DNA of 40,981 nt from Pseudomonadota bacterium (GTDB taxonomy: Bacteria; Desulfobacterota; Syntrophobacteria; Syntrophobacterales; Syntrophobacteraceae). Of the stretch, positions 16,901 to 26,515 are shown one piece after another. How positions within the stretch are numbered: the first letter of the stretch is position 1; every line of letters begins with the position of its first letter. The DNA lies in contig JAEZHY010000019.1 of the NCBI GenBank assembly GCA_023416335.1, forward strand, positions 1 through 40,981, in the 5' to 3' direction. Below the pieces are notes generated by a model. That model was not told where the DNA came from. It did not search any database and saw only the letters and a list, made by a program, of their open reading frames with translations. A program made the translations under genes and the position numbers.

Positions 16901-18048
16901 ATATACATGGATTTGGGAACAGGCTGCGCGAGCGTAAATCACACGAGGGAGGCGGTGTGAAAAATACGGTCGTGCTCATTGTCGATGACGATCCGACTAC
17001 TACTGTCATGCTGAAGCACATACTGCAGCAGGTGGGATTCCAAACGGCGTGCGCAACGAGCGGGGACGAAGGAATTACCCTGGCGCGCTCTCTGCGTCCC
17101 GACCTGATCCTCCTGGACGTGCACTTGCCGGACAAAAACGGATTCTCCGTCTGCAGGGATATTCGGTCAAATCCCGAGACCGCAGATACACCGATCATCT
17201 TTATTTCGGCAAACGAGGAAGTATCTTCGAAGGTCCTGGGCTTCGAAGCAGGGGGAGTTGACTACGTAACCAAGCCTTTGGCCGGTATCGAAGTGATCGC
17301 CCGTGTGAAGACCCACCTTCGGCTCAAGCACGCATTCGATACGCTGGCACGATTGCAGGCGGAACGCATCGAACGCATTGCGGCCACCCAGCACATGATT
17401 CTCCCTTCGCCGGCAAGTTTTCCATTCGCCCGCTTTGCCGTGTCCTTCAAGCAGATCCAAGGCGCCGGCGGAGATTTTTACGACGTCATCCCCGTCGGAG
17501 ACTTCCTTGTAGATTACGTAATAGCGGACGCGAGCGGCCATGACCTGGAAGCCTCTCTCTGGACTACCGCAATGAAAACTCTGCTCCATGAGCATGCCAG
17601 GCCTCTTTACGATCCGTCGGAAATCTTGCTCGCCATCAATAACTCCCTCTGCAGCGTTATGCCTGAGGGGCTTTTCTTCACAGTGCTCTATGCACGACTG
17701 AACAGGCAGACGGGCAGGTTGACCCTTGTAAACGGGGGCCATCCGCCGGCGATCTGCCTGAAAGGAAACACCGCCACCGTGGTCAGGCAGACAGGGGACG
17801 TCATAGGTTCTTTTTCCGACGCGAGCTTCGAGACAACTGAAATGTTTCTCGAAAAGGGGGACCGCTTCGCCCTGTACACGGATGGGCTTCTGGGCAACGG
17901 AAGAGAAAGGGAAATTATAGATCTGGCTGAAACATGCCGGGCATTTCGGGAGCTTCCCCTGGAAGCCATGGTGGAAAAGACGGCGGCAGCGATGCAGATG
18001 CGGACCGATATCCAGGACGATGTCGTTTTAATGGGGGTTGAGGTGTGA
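16897..18048 (+). CDS. Receiver domain-PP2C (RsbU/SpoIIE-type) phosphatase
   Basis: The 383-residue protein joins a receiver domain (residues ~23-140; acidic pair in VDDDP, acceptor Asp in LLDVHLPDKNG, Lys in YVTKPL) to a short coiled linker and an RsbU-like PP2C phosphatase (~175-383). Metal-ligand motifs are in place: GAGGDFYDV, IADASGHDLEASL, NGGHPPA, LYTDGLLGNG and DIQDDVVLM. Such enzymes dephosphorylate a STAS antagonist under receiver control. It overlaps the kinase gene by ATGA and the HATPase gene by GTGA, so the kinase, phosphatase, switch kinase and STAS genes are translationally linked. Confidence 0.92.
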   Translation: MNIHGFGNRLRERKSHEGGGVKNTVVLIVDDDPTTTVMLKHILQQVGFQTACATSGDEGITLARSLRPDLILLDVHLPDKNGFSVCRDIRSNPETADTPIIFISANEEVSSKVLGFEAGGVDYVTKPLAGIEVIARVKTHLRLKHAFDTLARLQAERIERIAATQHMILPSPASFPFARFAVSFKQIQGAGGDFYDVIPVGDFLVDYVIADASGHDLEASLWTTAMKTLLHEHARPLYDPSEILLAINNSLCSVMPEGLFFTVLYARLNRQTGRLTLVNGGHPPAICLKGNTATVVRQTGDVIGSFSDASFETTEMFLEKGDRFALYTDGLLGNGREREIIDLAETCRAFRELPLEAMVEKTAAAMQMRTDIQDDVVLMGVEV

Positions 18049-18479
18049 GCCTGCAGCCGGAAAATTCCGCACCGTGTGCATTGGTTCGTGAAATCTCATC
18101 CAGCGCAGAGGCTATAGATACTCTCTGTCATGAAGTGAGAACTCTTCTGCGGCGGCTCTCTTTTCCGGGCGAAGTCTTCGCAGTCGAGATGCTGCTGCGT
18201 GAGAGCCTCAACAACGCCATGGTTCACGGGCATCAGTGCGATCCGGGAAAGATCATCCGGCTGGAAATCACGATTGGAGGGAAATGGATCGTTTTGCGCG
18301 TAACGGATGAGGGCGGCGGGTTCGACCACCGGAAGTATTCCATATCGGTTCCCGATCCGGAGAGTACAAGGGGGCGGGGGTTGGTGATCTATTCTTTGTA
18401 TGCTCACCGTTTTTCTTTCAATTCCACGGGTAACGAAGTCTGCCTTTGGCGGGCCGTGACAGGAGATGAGCGATCGTGA
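18045..18479 (+). CDS. RsbW-like HATPase switch kinase / anti-sigma-type factor
   Basis: The 144-residue protein is a stand-alone GHKL ATPase domain of the RsbW/SpoIIAB type. The N box is LLRESLNNAMVHGH (residues ~47-60), the G1 box is VTDEGGGFDH and the G2-like segment is STRGRGLVIYSLY. Such proteins phosphorylate a STAS antagonist on Ser/Thr and sequester a target, classically a sigma factor. The target here is not encoded next door; whether it is a sigma factor or the CheA complex is open. GTG 18045 overlaps the phosphatase stop, and its own stop overlaps the STAS start. Confidence 0.88.
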   Translation: MSLQPENSAPCALVREISSSAEAIDTLCHEVRTLLRRLSFPGEVFAVEMLLRESLNNAMVHGHQCDPGKIIRLEITIGGKWIVLRVTDEGGGFDHRKYSISVPDPESTRGRGLVIYSLYAHRFSFNSTGNEVCLWRAVTGDERS

Positions 18480-18787
18480 AAGAATTCGAGTTGAAACGGA
18501 ATGGTGAATCACTGGGGGTGGTACTCGGGGGAGATCTGACAGCCTCGATGGTTCCCGAACTGAAATCCGCTCTTCAAAAAGCAACCGGGGAGGGAGTGTT
18601 GGAAGTCGATTTCGATTTGAGCAACACCGCTTTTATCGATTCGACCGGAATCGGTCTCCTCATTGCCACTTACAACAGCTTGTCCAAAAAAAACGGGACC
18701 GTGCGGGTCGTTATGGTCTCCGAAGACATTTACGGCCTGCTCCGGAGCATGCGCCTCGAAAAAAGGCTCTGTGTGGTCAGGCGCTGA
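18476..18787 (+). CDS. STAS-domain anti-sigma factor antagonist (RsbV-like)
   Basis: The 103-residue protein is a single STAS domain. The diagnostic stretch FDLSNTAFIDSTGIGLLIAT (residues ~44-63) contains the phosphorylatable Ser in DSTG used in SpoIIAA/RsbV switching. When unphosphorylated, such proteins bind the HATPase partner and release its target; the upstream PP2C would regenerate this form. GTG 18476 overlaps the previous stop (GTGA), with GGAGA 9 bases upstream. The cheA gene begins 11 bases after its end, so the switch and the chemosensory genes form one block. Confidence 0.92.
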   Translation: MKEFELKRNGESLGVVLGGDLTASMVPELKSALQKATGEGVLEVDFDLSNTAFIDSTGIGLLIATYNSLSKKNGTVRVVMVSEDIYGLLRSMRLEKRLCVVRR

Positions 18788-18798
18788 GAGGATAATAC

Positions 18799-21700
18799 AT
18801 GGAAATGCAGGACGACCTCACAAGGGAATTCGTCGCCGAAGCCCGCGAACATCTGGCTGACATGGAGACAGACCTGCTTGCCATCGAGGAAGCGGGTGCC
18901 GATATCGACGAAGAACTCGTGAACAAGGTGTTTCGCGCGGCACATTCCATAAAAGGTGGGAGTGCCTTCTTCGGCCTGAGCAAGATCAAGGAACTCGCCC
19001 ATAAGACCGAGACCGTGCTCGACATGATACGGTCGAGGAAGATGGTTCCGAATCCCGAGATCACGAATATCCTTCTTGCCTCGTTCGACAAGCTCAGGGA
19101 CATGATCAACAATATCGGCCGAAGCGAGGAGTTCGACATAGAAGAAGATGTCGCGAGCCTTTCCGGCCTTGCTTCCTCATACCTCCCGGAAAACCGGAAG
19201 GATTCGCTGAACCGGGTCGCCGTTCTCCATGCAGAAAACGAGCAGGAGACCGTCGGAATTCCTGCCGTCGATCTGGAGCGGGCAAGACGAATCGGCCAGT
19301 TTATCTATCGCATAGACTACGACCTGATTCACGACATCGAGCGGCGCGGAAAAACCGTTCTGCAGGTATTTAAGGAACTCTATGAACTTGGCGAAATCCT
19401 GGGCTGCAATCTTGATTTCTCGGCCGTCGGGACGCTGGACGATCCTGTCTCGAACCAGATCCCGTTAAGCCTGACATTCGCTTCGATCCTCGAACACGAC
19501 ATAGTCGTGAGCCTGTTCGGGGTGGAAAGCGAGAAGGTCCGGCAGCTGCACAGTACGGAAATGGAGGGGCGGGAGTCGGGTGAAGCGACCGAACCCGCGA
19601 GGTCTGTGCCGGAGAGCTTTCAGCCCGATCTTGAACCGGCGGTCGTTACGCCGGCTGCCGAGCAGTTCCGCGAATTCGATGCACCGCAGGGAGCCGTTAC
19701 GGTTTTCCCCGAAAGCAGGGAACCTGAGCCGAAGCCCGTTCCCGGATCGATTCCAAATGAGAGTACACTGCGGGTTGATGTGGGGCTGCTCGAATCGCTC
19801 ATGAACCTGGCGGGGGAACTCGTTCTGAGTCGGAATCAACTGCGCGAAGCAGTTGCCAACAACGATCGCCGGTTGCTCGTGGCCAGTGCCCAGCGGATCA
19901 ATCTCGTCACTTCCGAACTTCAGGATGCCATCATGCAGACCCGGATGCAGCCGATCGGCAACGTATTCGGGAAATTCCCCCGTGTCGTCAGGGACATTGC
20001 CCGTTCTGCAAGCAAGGAAATACAGCTCGACATCCGCGGCAAGGATGTGGAACTGGACAAGAGCCTGATCGAAGGCCTTTCCGATCCCCTGACCCACATG
20101 GTTCGCAACGCCGCGGATCACGGCATCGAAATGCCCGATGATCGCAGCCGCAAAGGCAAAAAACGTTCCGGAACAATCAGGCTGGAGGCCAGGCACGAAG
20201 CCGGCCAGGTAGTGGTGGAAATCGCCGATGACGGAAAGGGACTCGACCCGGAACGCATTGCGGCAAGCGCCGTGAAAAAAGGCCTGATCACCCGGGACAG
20301 GCTGCAGGGCATGTCGGATAAGGACAAGATGGCCCTGGTTTTCCTGCCGGGTCTGTCTACCGCCGAGAAGGTCTCGGACCTCTCCGGCCGTGGTGTCGGA
20401 ATGGACGTTGTCAAAACCAATCTCGACCGGCTTGGCGGGAAGGTTGAAATCGAGTCGGAACCCGGAAAAGGCACCTTATTCCGTATTAAGCTCCCTCTGA
20501 CCCTGGCCATTATTCCATCTCTGATAGTGACGGTCGGAGGAGAACGTTTCGCCGTCCCGCAAATCAATGTTGTGGAACTGCTCAGAATACGGGCCGAGCA
20601 GGTGAAAAGAAGAATAGAAGTGGTCGGCGATGCCGAAGTATTGATCCTGCGCGACCAGATTGTGCCGCTTGTCCGCTTTTCCAGCTTCCTCGGGCTTCTT
20701 CCGACTTACATCGATCCCAATACGGGAAGGGAGGAAATCTCCCGGCGGACAAGACTTGCCGACAGACGTTCGCCTCATTCCGAAGTGCCGGCAATGACCG
20801 GTACCGGAATGAAGCTGGAAGAACGCCGGCAGTCAGAAGGCAGGCGCCACAGTGCTTCGAGCGATATCGAACTGGTGGTCGTGACCACCGGAACGATGCA
20901 GTACGGATTGGTCGTGGACTCGTTCCAGAATAACGAGGAGATTGTGGTGAAGCCCGTCGGCCGCCACCTGAAAGGACTCCAGGAGTATGCCGGGGCCACC
21001 ATTATGGGAGACGGCAAGGTTGCCCTGATCCTTGACGTTGCGGGTCTGGCCGCGAAAGCCGACCTGAAGCACGTCTCCGGGTCCAGGCGAGCACTGGAAC
21101 TGGCGCAGGAGGCCGAAAGGGAAAAGCTCCAGGACACGCATTCGTTTCTTCTTTTTTACAATTCGCCTGAAGAGCAATGCGCAATTCCCCTGGATACGGT
21201 GCTTCGGGTCGAACGTATTTCCTCCCGGCAAATTGAAAAGATAGGCGGCCGAAGAACAATGCAGTATCGGGGCGCTTCACTCCCGCTTGTTACCCTTTCC
21301 GATGCCGCGCAGGTCCAAAATGTAGTGGAGGAGCGGGACCTCGCCGTGATCGTATCCAGTGTGCGCGGCCGTGAAGTCGGTCTGGTTGGGGCGATGCCGG
21401 TGGACGTCGTCGAAAGTCACGCGGAAATCGACCAAATTACGCATCGTCAGACGGGCATCTCCGGATCCGCGATAATCCGCGACAAAACGGTCCTGCTGGC
21501 AGATGTCTATGAACTGGTCGATGCCGTCTACCCGGAATGGGGAATTGTCAGGGAAAAGCAGAAAAAGGAAGAAGACGAGCCCTTAACCCTGCTCCTGGCT
21601 GAAGACTCCGATTTCTTTCGCTCGCAGGTCAGACGATACCTCGAAGAAGGCGGCTACGCCGTTCTGGATGCACCGGACGGTCAGGCTGCCTGGGAAATAC

Positions 21701-21948
21701 TGCTGGAAAACGTCGAATCGATCAAGGCTGTCGTGACCGATATCGAAATGCCGCGCCTGACGGGACTCGGCCTTACGCAGAAAATCCGCTCGGACCCTAT
21801 GGTCTCCGCGCTGCCCGTCATAGGCCTGACTTCCCTGGCCGGGGACGACGACATCGCCAAAGGCAAAGAGGCTGGGATCACGGAATACCAGATTAAAATG
21901 GACCGGGACAAGCTGCTTGGATCGTTGCGAGAGTTCCTTGGCAGATGA
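18799..21948 (+). CDS. cheA: Hybrid chemotaxis histidine kinase CheA with two CheW modules and a receiver
   Basis: The 1049-residue CheA-class kinase has an N-terminal HPt (phosphoacceptor His49 in RAAHSIKGGSAFFG), a linker/P2-like region (~155-260) and a dimerisation domain (~321-380, VGLLESLMNLAGELVLSRNQ). HATPase (~420-565) has MVRNAADHGIE, ADDGKGLDPERI and SGRGVGMDVV. A CheW-like regulatory domain at ~567-775 is interrupted by a charged insertion near 650-690. A second CheW-like domain lies at ~783-915 and a receiver at ~929-1049 (acceptor in VVTDIEMPRLTG). The fused receiver may take the place of CheY or act as a phosphate sink; no separate cheY is nearby. It lies between the STAS and MCP genes. 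Confidence 0.93.
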   Translation: MEMQDDLTREFVAEAREHLADMETDLLAIEEAGADIDEELVNKVFRAAHSIKGGSAFFGLSKIKELAHKTETVLDMIRSRKMVPNPEITNILLASFDKLRDMINNIGRSEEFDIEEDVASLSGLASSYLPENRKDSLNRVAVLHAENEQETVGIPAVDLERARRIGQFIYRIDYDLIHDIERRGKTVLQVFKELYELGEILGCNLDFSAVGTLDDPVSNQIPLSLTFASILEHDIVVSLFGVESEKVRQLHSTEMEGRESGEATEPARSVPESFQPDLEPAVVTPAAEQFREFDAPQGAVTVFPESREPEPKPVPGSIPNESTLRVDVGLLESLMNLAGELVLSRNQLREAVANNDRRLLVASAQRINLVTSELQDAIMQTRMQPIGNVFGKFPRVVRDIARSASKEIQLDIRGKDVELDKSLIEGLSDPLTHMVRNAADHGIEMPDDRSRKGKKRSGTIRLEARHEAGQVVVEIADDGKGLDPERIAASAVKKGLITRDRLQGMSDKDKMALVFLPGLSTAEKVSDLSGRGVGMDVVKTNLDRLGGKVEIESEPGKGTLFRIKLPLTLAIIPSLIVTVGGERFAVPQINVVELLRIRAEQVKRRIEVVGDAEVLILRDQIVPLVRFSSFLGLLPTYIDPNTGREEISRRTRLADRRSPHSEVPAMTGTGMKLEERRQSEGRRHSASSDIELVVVTTGTMQYGLVVDSFQNNEEIVVKPVGRHLKGLQEYAGATIMGDGKVALILDVAGLAAKADLKHVSGSRRALELAQEAEREKLQDTHSFLLFYNSPEEQCAIPLDTVLRVERISSRQIEKIGGRRTMQYRGASLPLVTLSDAAQVQNVVEERDLAVIVSSVRGREVGLVGAMPVDVVESHAEIDQITHRQTGISGSAIIRDKTVLLADVYELVDAVYPEWGIVREKQKKEEDEPLTLLLAEDSDFFRSQVRRYLEEGGYAVLDAPDGQAAWEILLENVESIKAVVTDIEMPRLTGLGLTQKIRSDPMVSALPVIGLTSLAGDDDIAKGKEAGITEYQIKMDRDKLLGSLREFLGR

Positions 21949-22014
21949 TCCGGTTCACAAACATAAATTATCCATTATGGGCGTAACGGGCTTCATAAAA
22001 CGAAGGAGAAGAAG

Positions 22015-23679
22015 GTGAGCGTACTGACAAACATGAAAATCGGAAAAAGACTCGGGCTTGGTTTCGGCATTATGGTGCTGATGCTGCTCGGAATGATGAC
22101 CGCGGCGATCTGGGGACTTGCCTCCCTGGACGACTCGATGGGTCAGATAAGCCGGGAGGCGCACGTTTCCAGGCTGGCCGCAGCAGTCGACTCGGATGTG
22201 CGGGACATAAACACCAGAATGGCTACACTTATCATGTTTCAGGACAAGGCGAAAAAAGAGGAGGTGCTGAGAGGCCTGCAAACGCTGAGAGAACGATACA
22301 AGAAGCGGGTTGACGAACTGAAGTCCCTCACCAAGACCGATACGGGTCGGGAGAAACTGGCGAATCTGGAACAGACCATCGCCAACGGCCGGGATACCAA
22401 TAACAAGGCCACTGAGTTGTCTATGGCGGGCAAAAATGATGAGGCTCTCAAGGTAATGGCCGAGGGAACCCACCTGATGGAGAAGATATACCAGGCTGTT
22501 GATGACCTGGAAGAATGGCGTGGGAAGCGGATGAATGAGATCCAGGAAATGGCGTCGGCCAGCTACTCCAAAATAAGGTTGCTTCTGGTCCTGGTCGGCT
22601 CTCTTGCCCTGGTGATTGCCGTTGCTTTCGGCATCTTCCTGACGCGCAGCATTGTCGGGCCGATTCGAAAAGGTGTTGAATTTGCCGCGGTCATGGCTAA
22701 GGGCGATATGACCCGGAAACTCGATATCATTCAGAAAGACGAAGTGGGACAACTTGCTGAAGCCCTCAATGAAATGGCCGGGAGTATGCGCGGCATGATA
22801 GCCGATATCGACGGCGGGGTGCAAACTCTGGCTTCCTCGTCTGCCGAACTCTCGGCAATATCGGACCAGTTGGCCGGCGGTGTGAAGGAAATGTCCGGCA
22901 AAGCGACAATGGTGGCGGCCGCGGCTGAGGAATCGAGCGCAAATACCAATTCCGTTGCGGCCAGCATGGAACAGATGACCACCAATCTAACTTCCGTTGC
23001 GAGTGCGACGGAAGAGATGAGCGCCACGGTCGGGGAGATAGCGTCCAATTCGGAGAAGGCGAGGGCGATAAGCAGTGAGGCAACGCAGCAGGCCCAGGCA
23101 GTTTCGACGATGATGAAGGAACTGGGTCGGGCTGCCCAGGAGATCGGCCAGGTTACCGAAACCATTACGAGCATATCGGCCCAGACCAATTTGCTTGCCC
23201 TGAACGCAACGATTGAAGCGGCGCGGGCCGGTGCCGCGGGCAAAGGATTTGCGGTTGTCGCAAATGAAATAAAGGAACTTGCTCAACAGACCGCTGCCGC
23301 AACGGAAGACATCAAGGGCAAGATCGCCGGAATTCAGGCATCGACGGGCGGCGCCATGGCTGATATCGAGAAGATATCACAGGTAATCAGGCAGGTGGGC
23401 GAGATCGTTGCGACCATCGCGGCGGCCATCGAAGAACAGTCCGTGGTGACCAGGGATGTGGCTTCCAACATCGCCCAGGCTTCCATGGGAGTGAAGGATT
23501 CGAACGAGCGCGTGGCTCAGACGGCTTCCGTCGCTCAGTCCATTGCTCAGGATATTTCCAGGGTCAATGAGACGATAGGCGAGATCAGCCGCGGTGAAGA
23601 GCATATCCAGGCAAGCTCCAACGAACTCTCGAAGCTCGCCGAGCAGCTCAGAGTGATGGTCCAGAGATTTCAGGTATAG
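22015..23679 (+). CDS. Methyl-accepting chemotaxis protein
   Basis: The 554-residue transmembrane receptor has helix 1 at ~12-37 and a periplasmic four-helix-type region of ~150 residues. Helix 2 is at ~188-208, a HAMP linker follows to ~262, and a long helical signalling domain ends the protein. The signalling tip contains [17 protein letters not shown], the near-invariant CheA/CheW contact hairpin. No C-terminal pentapeptide tether for CheR is present; the protein ends QRFQV. Start GTG 22015 follows AAGGAG. As the only receptor here, next to cheA, cheW, cheB and cheR, it is probably the dedicated input of this array. The ligand is unknown. Confidence 0.94.
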   Translation: MSVLTNMKIGKRLGLGFGIMVLMLLGMMTAAIWGLASLDDSMGQISREAHVSRLAAAVDSDVRDINTRMATLIMFQDKAKKEEVLRGLQTLRERYKKRVDELKSLTKTDTGREKLANLEQTIANGRDTNNKATELSMAGKNDEALKVMAEGTHLMEKIYQAVDDLEEWRGKRMNEIQEMASASYSKIRLLLVLVGSLALVIAVAFGIFLTRSIVGPIRKGVEFAAVMAKGDMTRKLDIIQKDEVGQLAEALNEMAGSMRGMIADIDGGVQTLASSSAELSAISDQLAGGVKEMSGKATMVAAAAEESSANTNSVAASMEQMTTNLTSVASATEEMSATVGEIASNSEKARAISSEATQQAQAVSTMMKELGRAAQEIGQVTETITSISAQTNLLALNATIEAARAGAAGKGFAVVANEIKELAQQTAAATEDIKGKIAGIQASTGGAMADIEKISQVIRQVGEIVATIAAAIEEQSVVTRDVASNIAQASMGVKDSNERVAQTASVAQSIAQDISRVNETIGEISRGEEHIQASSNELSKLAEQLRVMVQRFQV

Positions 23680-23752
23680 AAGCTGGTTGCGGCAGTAAAC
23701 TTCCTCAGGCAGTTGGTCGGCGGTTTCAGGTTAGAGAAGAAAGGATTCTTTC

Positions 23753-24223
23753 ATGGTGGAACACAACGGGACCATCGGGGAGCAGGAGATGCTCGTCTCG
23801 ACATTTTTCCTCGGAGACGCGGCCTTTGGACTGGATACCGAGCAGGTCCAGGAGGTCGTCCGCGTCGGACACATCACTCCGGTCCATCACGCTCCGGGGT
23901 TCGTGCTCGGTGTGATGAACCTGCGCGGCCGTATCTCAACTGTGATCGACCTCGGGGTTAAACTGGAACTCGATCCGACCGAGATAGATTCCGAAAGCCG
24001 CATTTTTATCGTCGACTGGCAGGGGGAGCAAATTGGGTTGCTTGTAGACCGCGTTGCCGACGCGATCACCGTGGATCGCGGCGAACTCAAACCCGCGCCC
24101 GAGAATGTGCGCGGCATCCAGGGCCGGCAGTTCAAGGGGGTCTTTCAGGTCGACGGACTGCTGTTTGCACTCCTGGATATGGCCGAAGTCCTCAACGGAG
24201 AAGCGGGAACCGAAGCGGTTTAG
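23753..24223 (+). CDS. cheW: Chemotaxis coupling protein CheW
   Basis: The 156-residue single CheW domain links receptor tips to CheA. Characteristic stretches are FFLGDAAFGLDTEQVQEVVR near the N-terminus, HHAPGFVLGVMNLRGRISTV in the middle (family N-x-RG) and FQVDGLLFALLDMAEVL at the end. Length is normal for the family. ATG 23753 begins MVEHNG. The gene lies 73 bases after the MCP gene and 13 bases before cheB. It is the only free-standing coupling protein in the window, alongside the two CheW modules inside CheA. Confidence 0.94.
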   Translation: MVEHNGTIGEQEMLVSTFFLGDAAFGLDTEQVQEVVRVGHITPVHHAPGFVLGVMNLRGRISTVIDLGVKLELDPTEIDSESRIFIVDWQGEQIGLLVDRVADAITVDRGELKPAPENVRGIQGRQFKGVFQVDGLLFALLDMAEVLNGEAGTEAV

Positions 24224-24236
24224 TCAAGGAGAGAAT

Positions 24237-25355
24237 ATGCCACTCAGGGTCCTGGTAGCTGACGATTCGGTGCTTTTTCGCCGCATACTTACGGAGGCCC
24301 TCTCCACCCTTCCCGATGTAACCGTCGTGGGAAGCGTGCCCAACGGGAAACTCGCAGTGAGACGTGTCGGTGAACTCAAGCCCGACCTGCTTACTCTTGA
24401 TATGGAAATGCCCGAGATGGACGGTTTAGCGGTTCTCGACGCCCTTCGGCAGGCGGGTGAAGATACCATGGTAATAGTCGTCAGCGCGCTGACGCACCGG
24501 GGCGGACGGCTCACCATGAAAGCTTTGGAAAAAGGGGCTCAGGACTTCATAACCAAACCCGATACGGCCGGCGTGGAACAAAGCCGTGCGGCGATCCTTA
24601 AGGAACTGGCTCCACGCCTGCGCGCACTTGCTCATCGGCGGGACATAAGGAAAATCCTGCGGCAGGCCCCGAAGCCGGGCGTATCCGAGGCGAGTGCGCC
24701 GAAGGCGGCGACAGCCCGGGCGGCCGGGACGCAGAGTCCTGAACCGATTGCCCGACCTGCGCCCCTTCTGAAACCGGAAATGGTGCTGATCGGGGTCTCG
24801 ACGGGCGGACCGAACGCGCTTGCGCAGATCTTGCCCGAAATTCCCGCGACACTTGGTGTCCCGGTGCTGGTCGTGCAGCATATGCCGCCGATATTCACGC
24901 AATCCCTGGCCGAAAGTCTCTCCGCAAAGTGTGCCCTTCAGGTTTGTGAAGCTTCTCATGGGGACAGGGCGGAGGCGAATACGGTTTACATAGCCCCCGG
25001 AGGCAAACAGATGCGGCTGGTCGCAGGGCCGGGAGGGCGGAAGATCATAGAAATCACGGACGATCCTCCCGAGAACAACTGCAAACCCGCTGTTGACTAT
25101 CTCTTCCGATCGGTCGCCAACAACTTTCCCGGGCGTGCAATGGCGGTAATTCTCACGGGAATGGGAAGCGACGGTACCCTGGGGCTCAGGCTTCTCAAGC
25201 GTCGAGGCTGCTACATCGTTGCTCAGGACGAAGCGACCAGTGTCGTTTTCGGAATGCCGAAGGCTGCAATCGATGCCGGTGTCGTCGATGCCGTGCTGCC
25301 TATGGAGGCCATAGCGGGCCGGATAGTCGCCTCGGTTCGGGGATGCTGCCCATGA
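24237..25355 (+). CDS. cheB: Chemotaxis glutamate methylesterase/deamidase CheB
   Basis: The 372-residue protein has an N-terminal receiver (Asp55 in LTLDMEMPEMDG), a linker of ~60 residues rich in Ala/Pro, and a C-terminal methylesterase. The catalytic triad is visible: Ser188 in GVSTGGPN, His215 in VVQHMPP and Asp312 in TGMGSDGT. It removes methyl groups from receptor glutamates and closes the adaptation loop with CheR. Start ATG 24237 has AAGGAGA 5-10 bases upstream; the frame stays open further upstream through cheW but that is a shadow. The stop overlaps the cheR start as ATGA. Confidence 0.95.
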   Translation: MPLRVLVADDSVLFRRILTEALSTLPDVTVVGSVPNGKLAVRRVGELKPDLLTLDMEMPEMDGLAVLDALRQAGEDTMVIVVSALTHRGGRLTMKALEKGAQDFITKPDTAGVEQSRAAILKELAPRLRALAHRRDIRKILRQAPKPGVSEASAPKAATARAAGTQSPEPIARPAPLLKPEMVLIGVSTGGPNALAQILPEIPATLGVPVLVVQHMPPIFTQSLAESLSAKCALQVCEASHGDRAEANTVYIAPGGKQMRLVAGPGGRKIIEITDDPPENNCKPAVDYLFRSVANNFPGRAMAVILTGMGSDGTLGLRLLKRRGCYIVAQDEATSVVFGMPKAAIDAGVVDAVLPMEAIAGRIVASVRGCCP

Positions 25356-26197
25356 GCATTCTCACTTCCGATCAACTCGGCCTCTGGTCGCGTTACGTCT
25401 ATTCCATATGCGGCATCCAAGTGGACAACTCGAAAGGATACCTCATCGAGACGCGCCTTGGCTTTCTGCTTCGGGAAACGGGGAGCACCAACTTTGCTGA
25501 ACTGTACAGCAGGGTGAAAGCCGATCCGACAAATGGATTGAAGCGGAAAGTAATCGATGCCATCACGACTCAGGAGACTTCCTTTTTCCGGGACACTTCG
25601 CCTTTTGAGTTGCTCCAGCACAAGATCATCCCGGATCTTATCGACAAACGCTCAAAAATGCCGGGCAACGCCGGTCGCGTTCCGATCAGGATTTGGAGCG
25701 CAGCCTGCTCTACCGGACAGGAAGTTTACTCGACAGCCATCGTGCTGAAGGAACTGCTTGGGGACCTCAACCGGTACGATATCCGCATACTCGGGACCGA
25801 CATTTCGGATAAAGCGGTTGCGCATGCCAGCTACGGCCAGTACAGCAAACTCGAAATGGATCGGGGCCTGGGGTCCGACAAAGTGCTGAAGTATTTTACT
25901 TCCCAGGGGCAGGTATGGAAGGTTCGCGACGAGATACGCGCAATGGCGGTGTTCAAGACAACGAACCTCCTGGAACCTTTCATGTTTCCGAATAAATTCG
26001 ACATCATTTTTTGCCGGAATGTCGCCATATATTTTTCCGAGCAGGACAAAATAAAACTGTACAGGTCGATTGCAAAAGTCTTGGCCCCGGACGGTTATCT
26101 CATCATAGGCTCGACGGAATCCATCACGGGCCTGTGCCCCGAGTTCGAGCCCAAACGCTACCTGCGGGCGGTGTTTTACCAGTTCAAGGGGGCATGA
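25352..26197 (+). CDS. cheR: Chemotaxis receptor methyltransferase CheR
   Basis: The 281-residue protein has the CheR N-terminal helical domain (~1-80) and a SAM-binding domain. Diagnostic stretches are TTQETSFFRDTSPFELLQ (~70-87), WSAACSTGQEVYSTAI (motif I, ~115-130), ILGTDISDKAVAHAS (~147-161) and DIIFCRNVAIYFSEQ (~215-229). It methylates glutamates on the receptor using SAM. ATG 25352 overlaps the cheB stop by 4 bases, so the adaptation pair is translationally coupled; an ATG at 25343 in the same frame adds three residues. No TPR or sensor domain is appended. It is the last gene of the signalling block. Confidence 0.95.
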   Translation: MSILTSDQLGLWSRYVYSICGIQVDNSKGYLIETRLGFLLRETGSTNFAELYSRVKADPTNGLKRKVIDAITTQETSFFRDTSPFELLQHKIIPDLIDKRSKMPGNAGRVPIRIWSAACSTGQEVYSTAIVLKELLGDLNRYDIRILGTDISDKAVAHASYGQYSKLEMDRGLGSDKVLKYFTSQGQVWKVRDEIRAMAVFKTTNLLEPFMFPNKFDIIFCRNVAIYFSEQDKIKLYRSIAKVLAPDGYLIIGSTESITGLCPEFEPKRYLRAVFYQFKGA

Positions 26198-26515
26198 GGG
26201 GGGAAGGGGCCGAAAGATAATGGGCTGGCGCTGCATCAGACCTGTCCGGAAATCGTCATCCCGAGTTCGCCCTTCCGGATTCCGGCTCAAAGGCGCTGCC
26301 GAAATGACGTTGTGACACCCCGGCCGTCAGGCTGTTTCCTCACTGCCCTTTCTGCAAGAGTTCTATTTCCTCGGTCCTTGCCGGTCATGTTCGGTGTTCA
26401 CTAATCATCCGTAAAAAGGTATTTTATAATTCCATTGTTTGGTCTCTTGTCTTCAATTACCGGTTTTCGATTACCGATCCCTGTTTGGAACCAAATTTCA
26501 CGGAGGAGAAATCGG
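26198..26515. other. Spacer after cheR
   Basis: About 318 bases without a convincing gene. The left half holds an inverted-repeat element (26254-26309, listed separately). The right half should contain the promoter of the reductase gene. GGAGGA at 26502-26507 is its ribosome site. Confidence 0.45.
26254..26309. repeat. Degenerate CGTCAT...ATGACG inverted element
   Basis: CGTCAT (26254-26259) and ATGACG (26304-26309) bound a 56-base unit with internal CCGGATTCCGG. The pattern resembles degenerate short dispersed repeats of the CGTCATTCCGG...CCGGAAT type that I recall from many proteobacterial genomes. There is a single copy here, so its repeat nature cannot be shown within the window. Confidence 0.3.
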
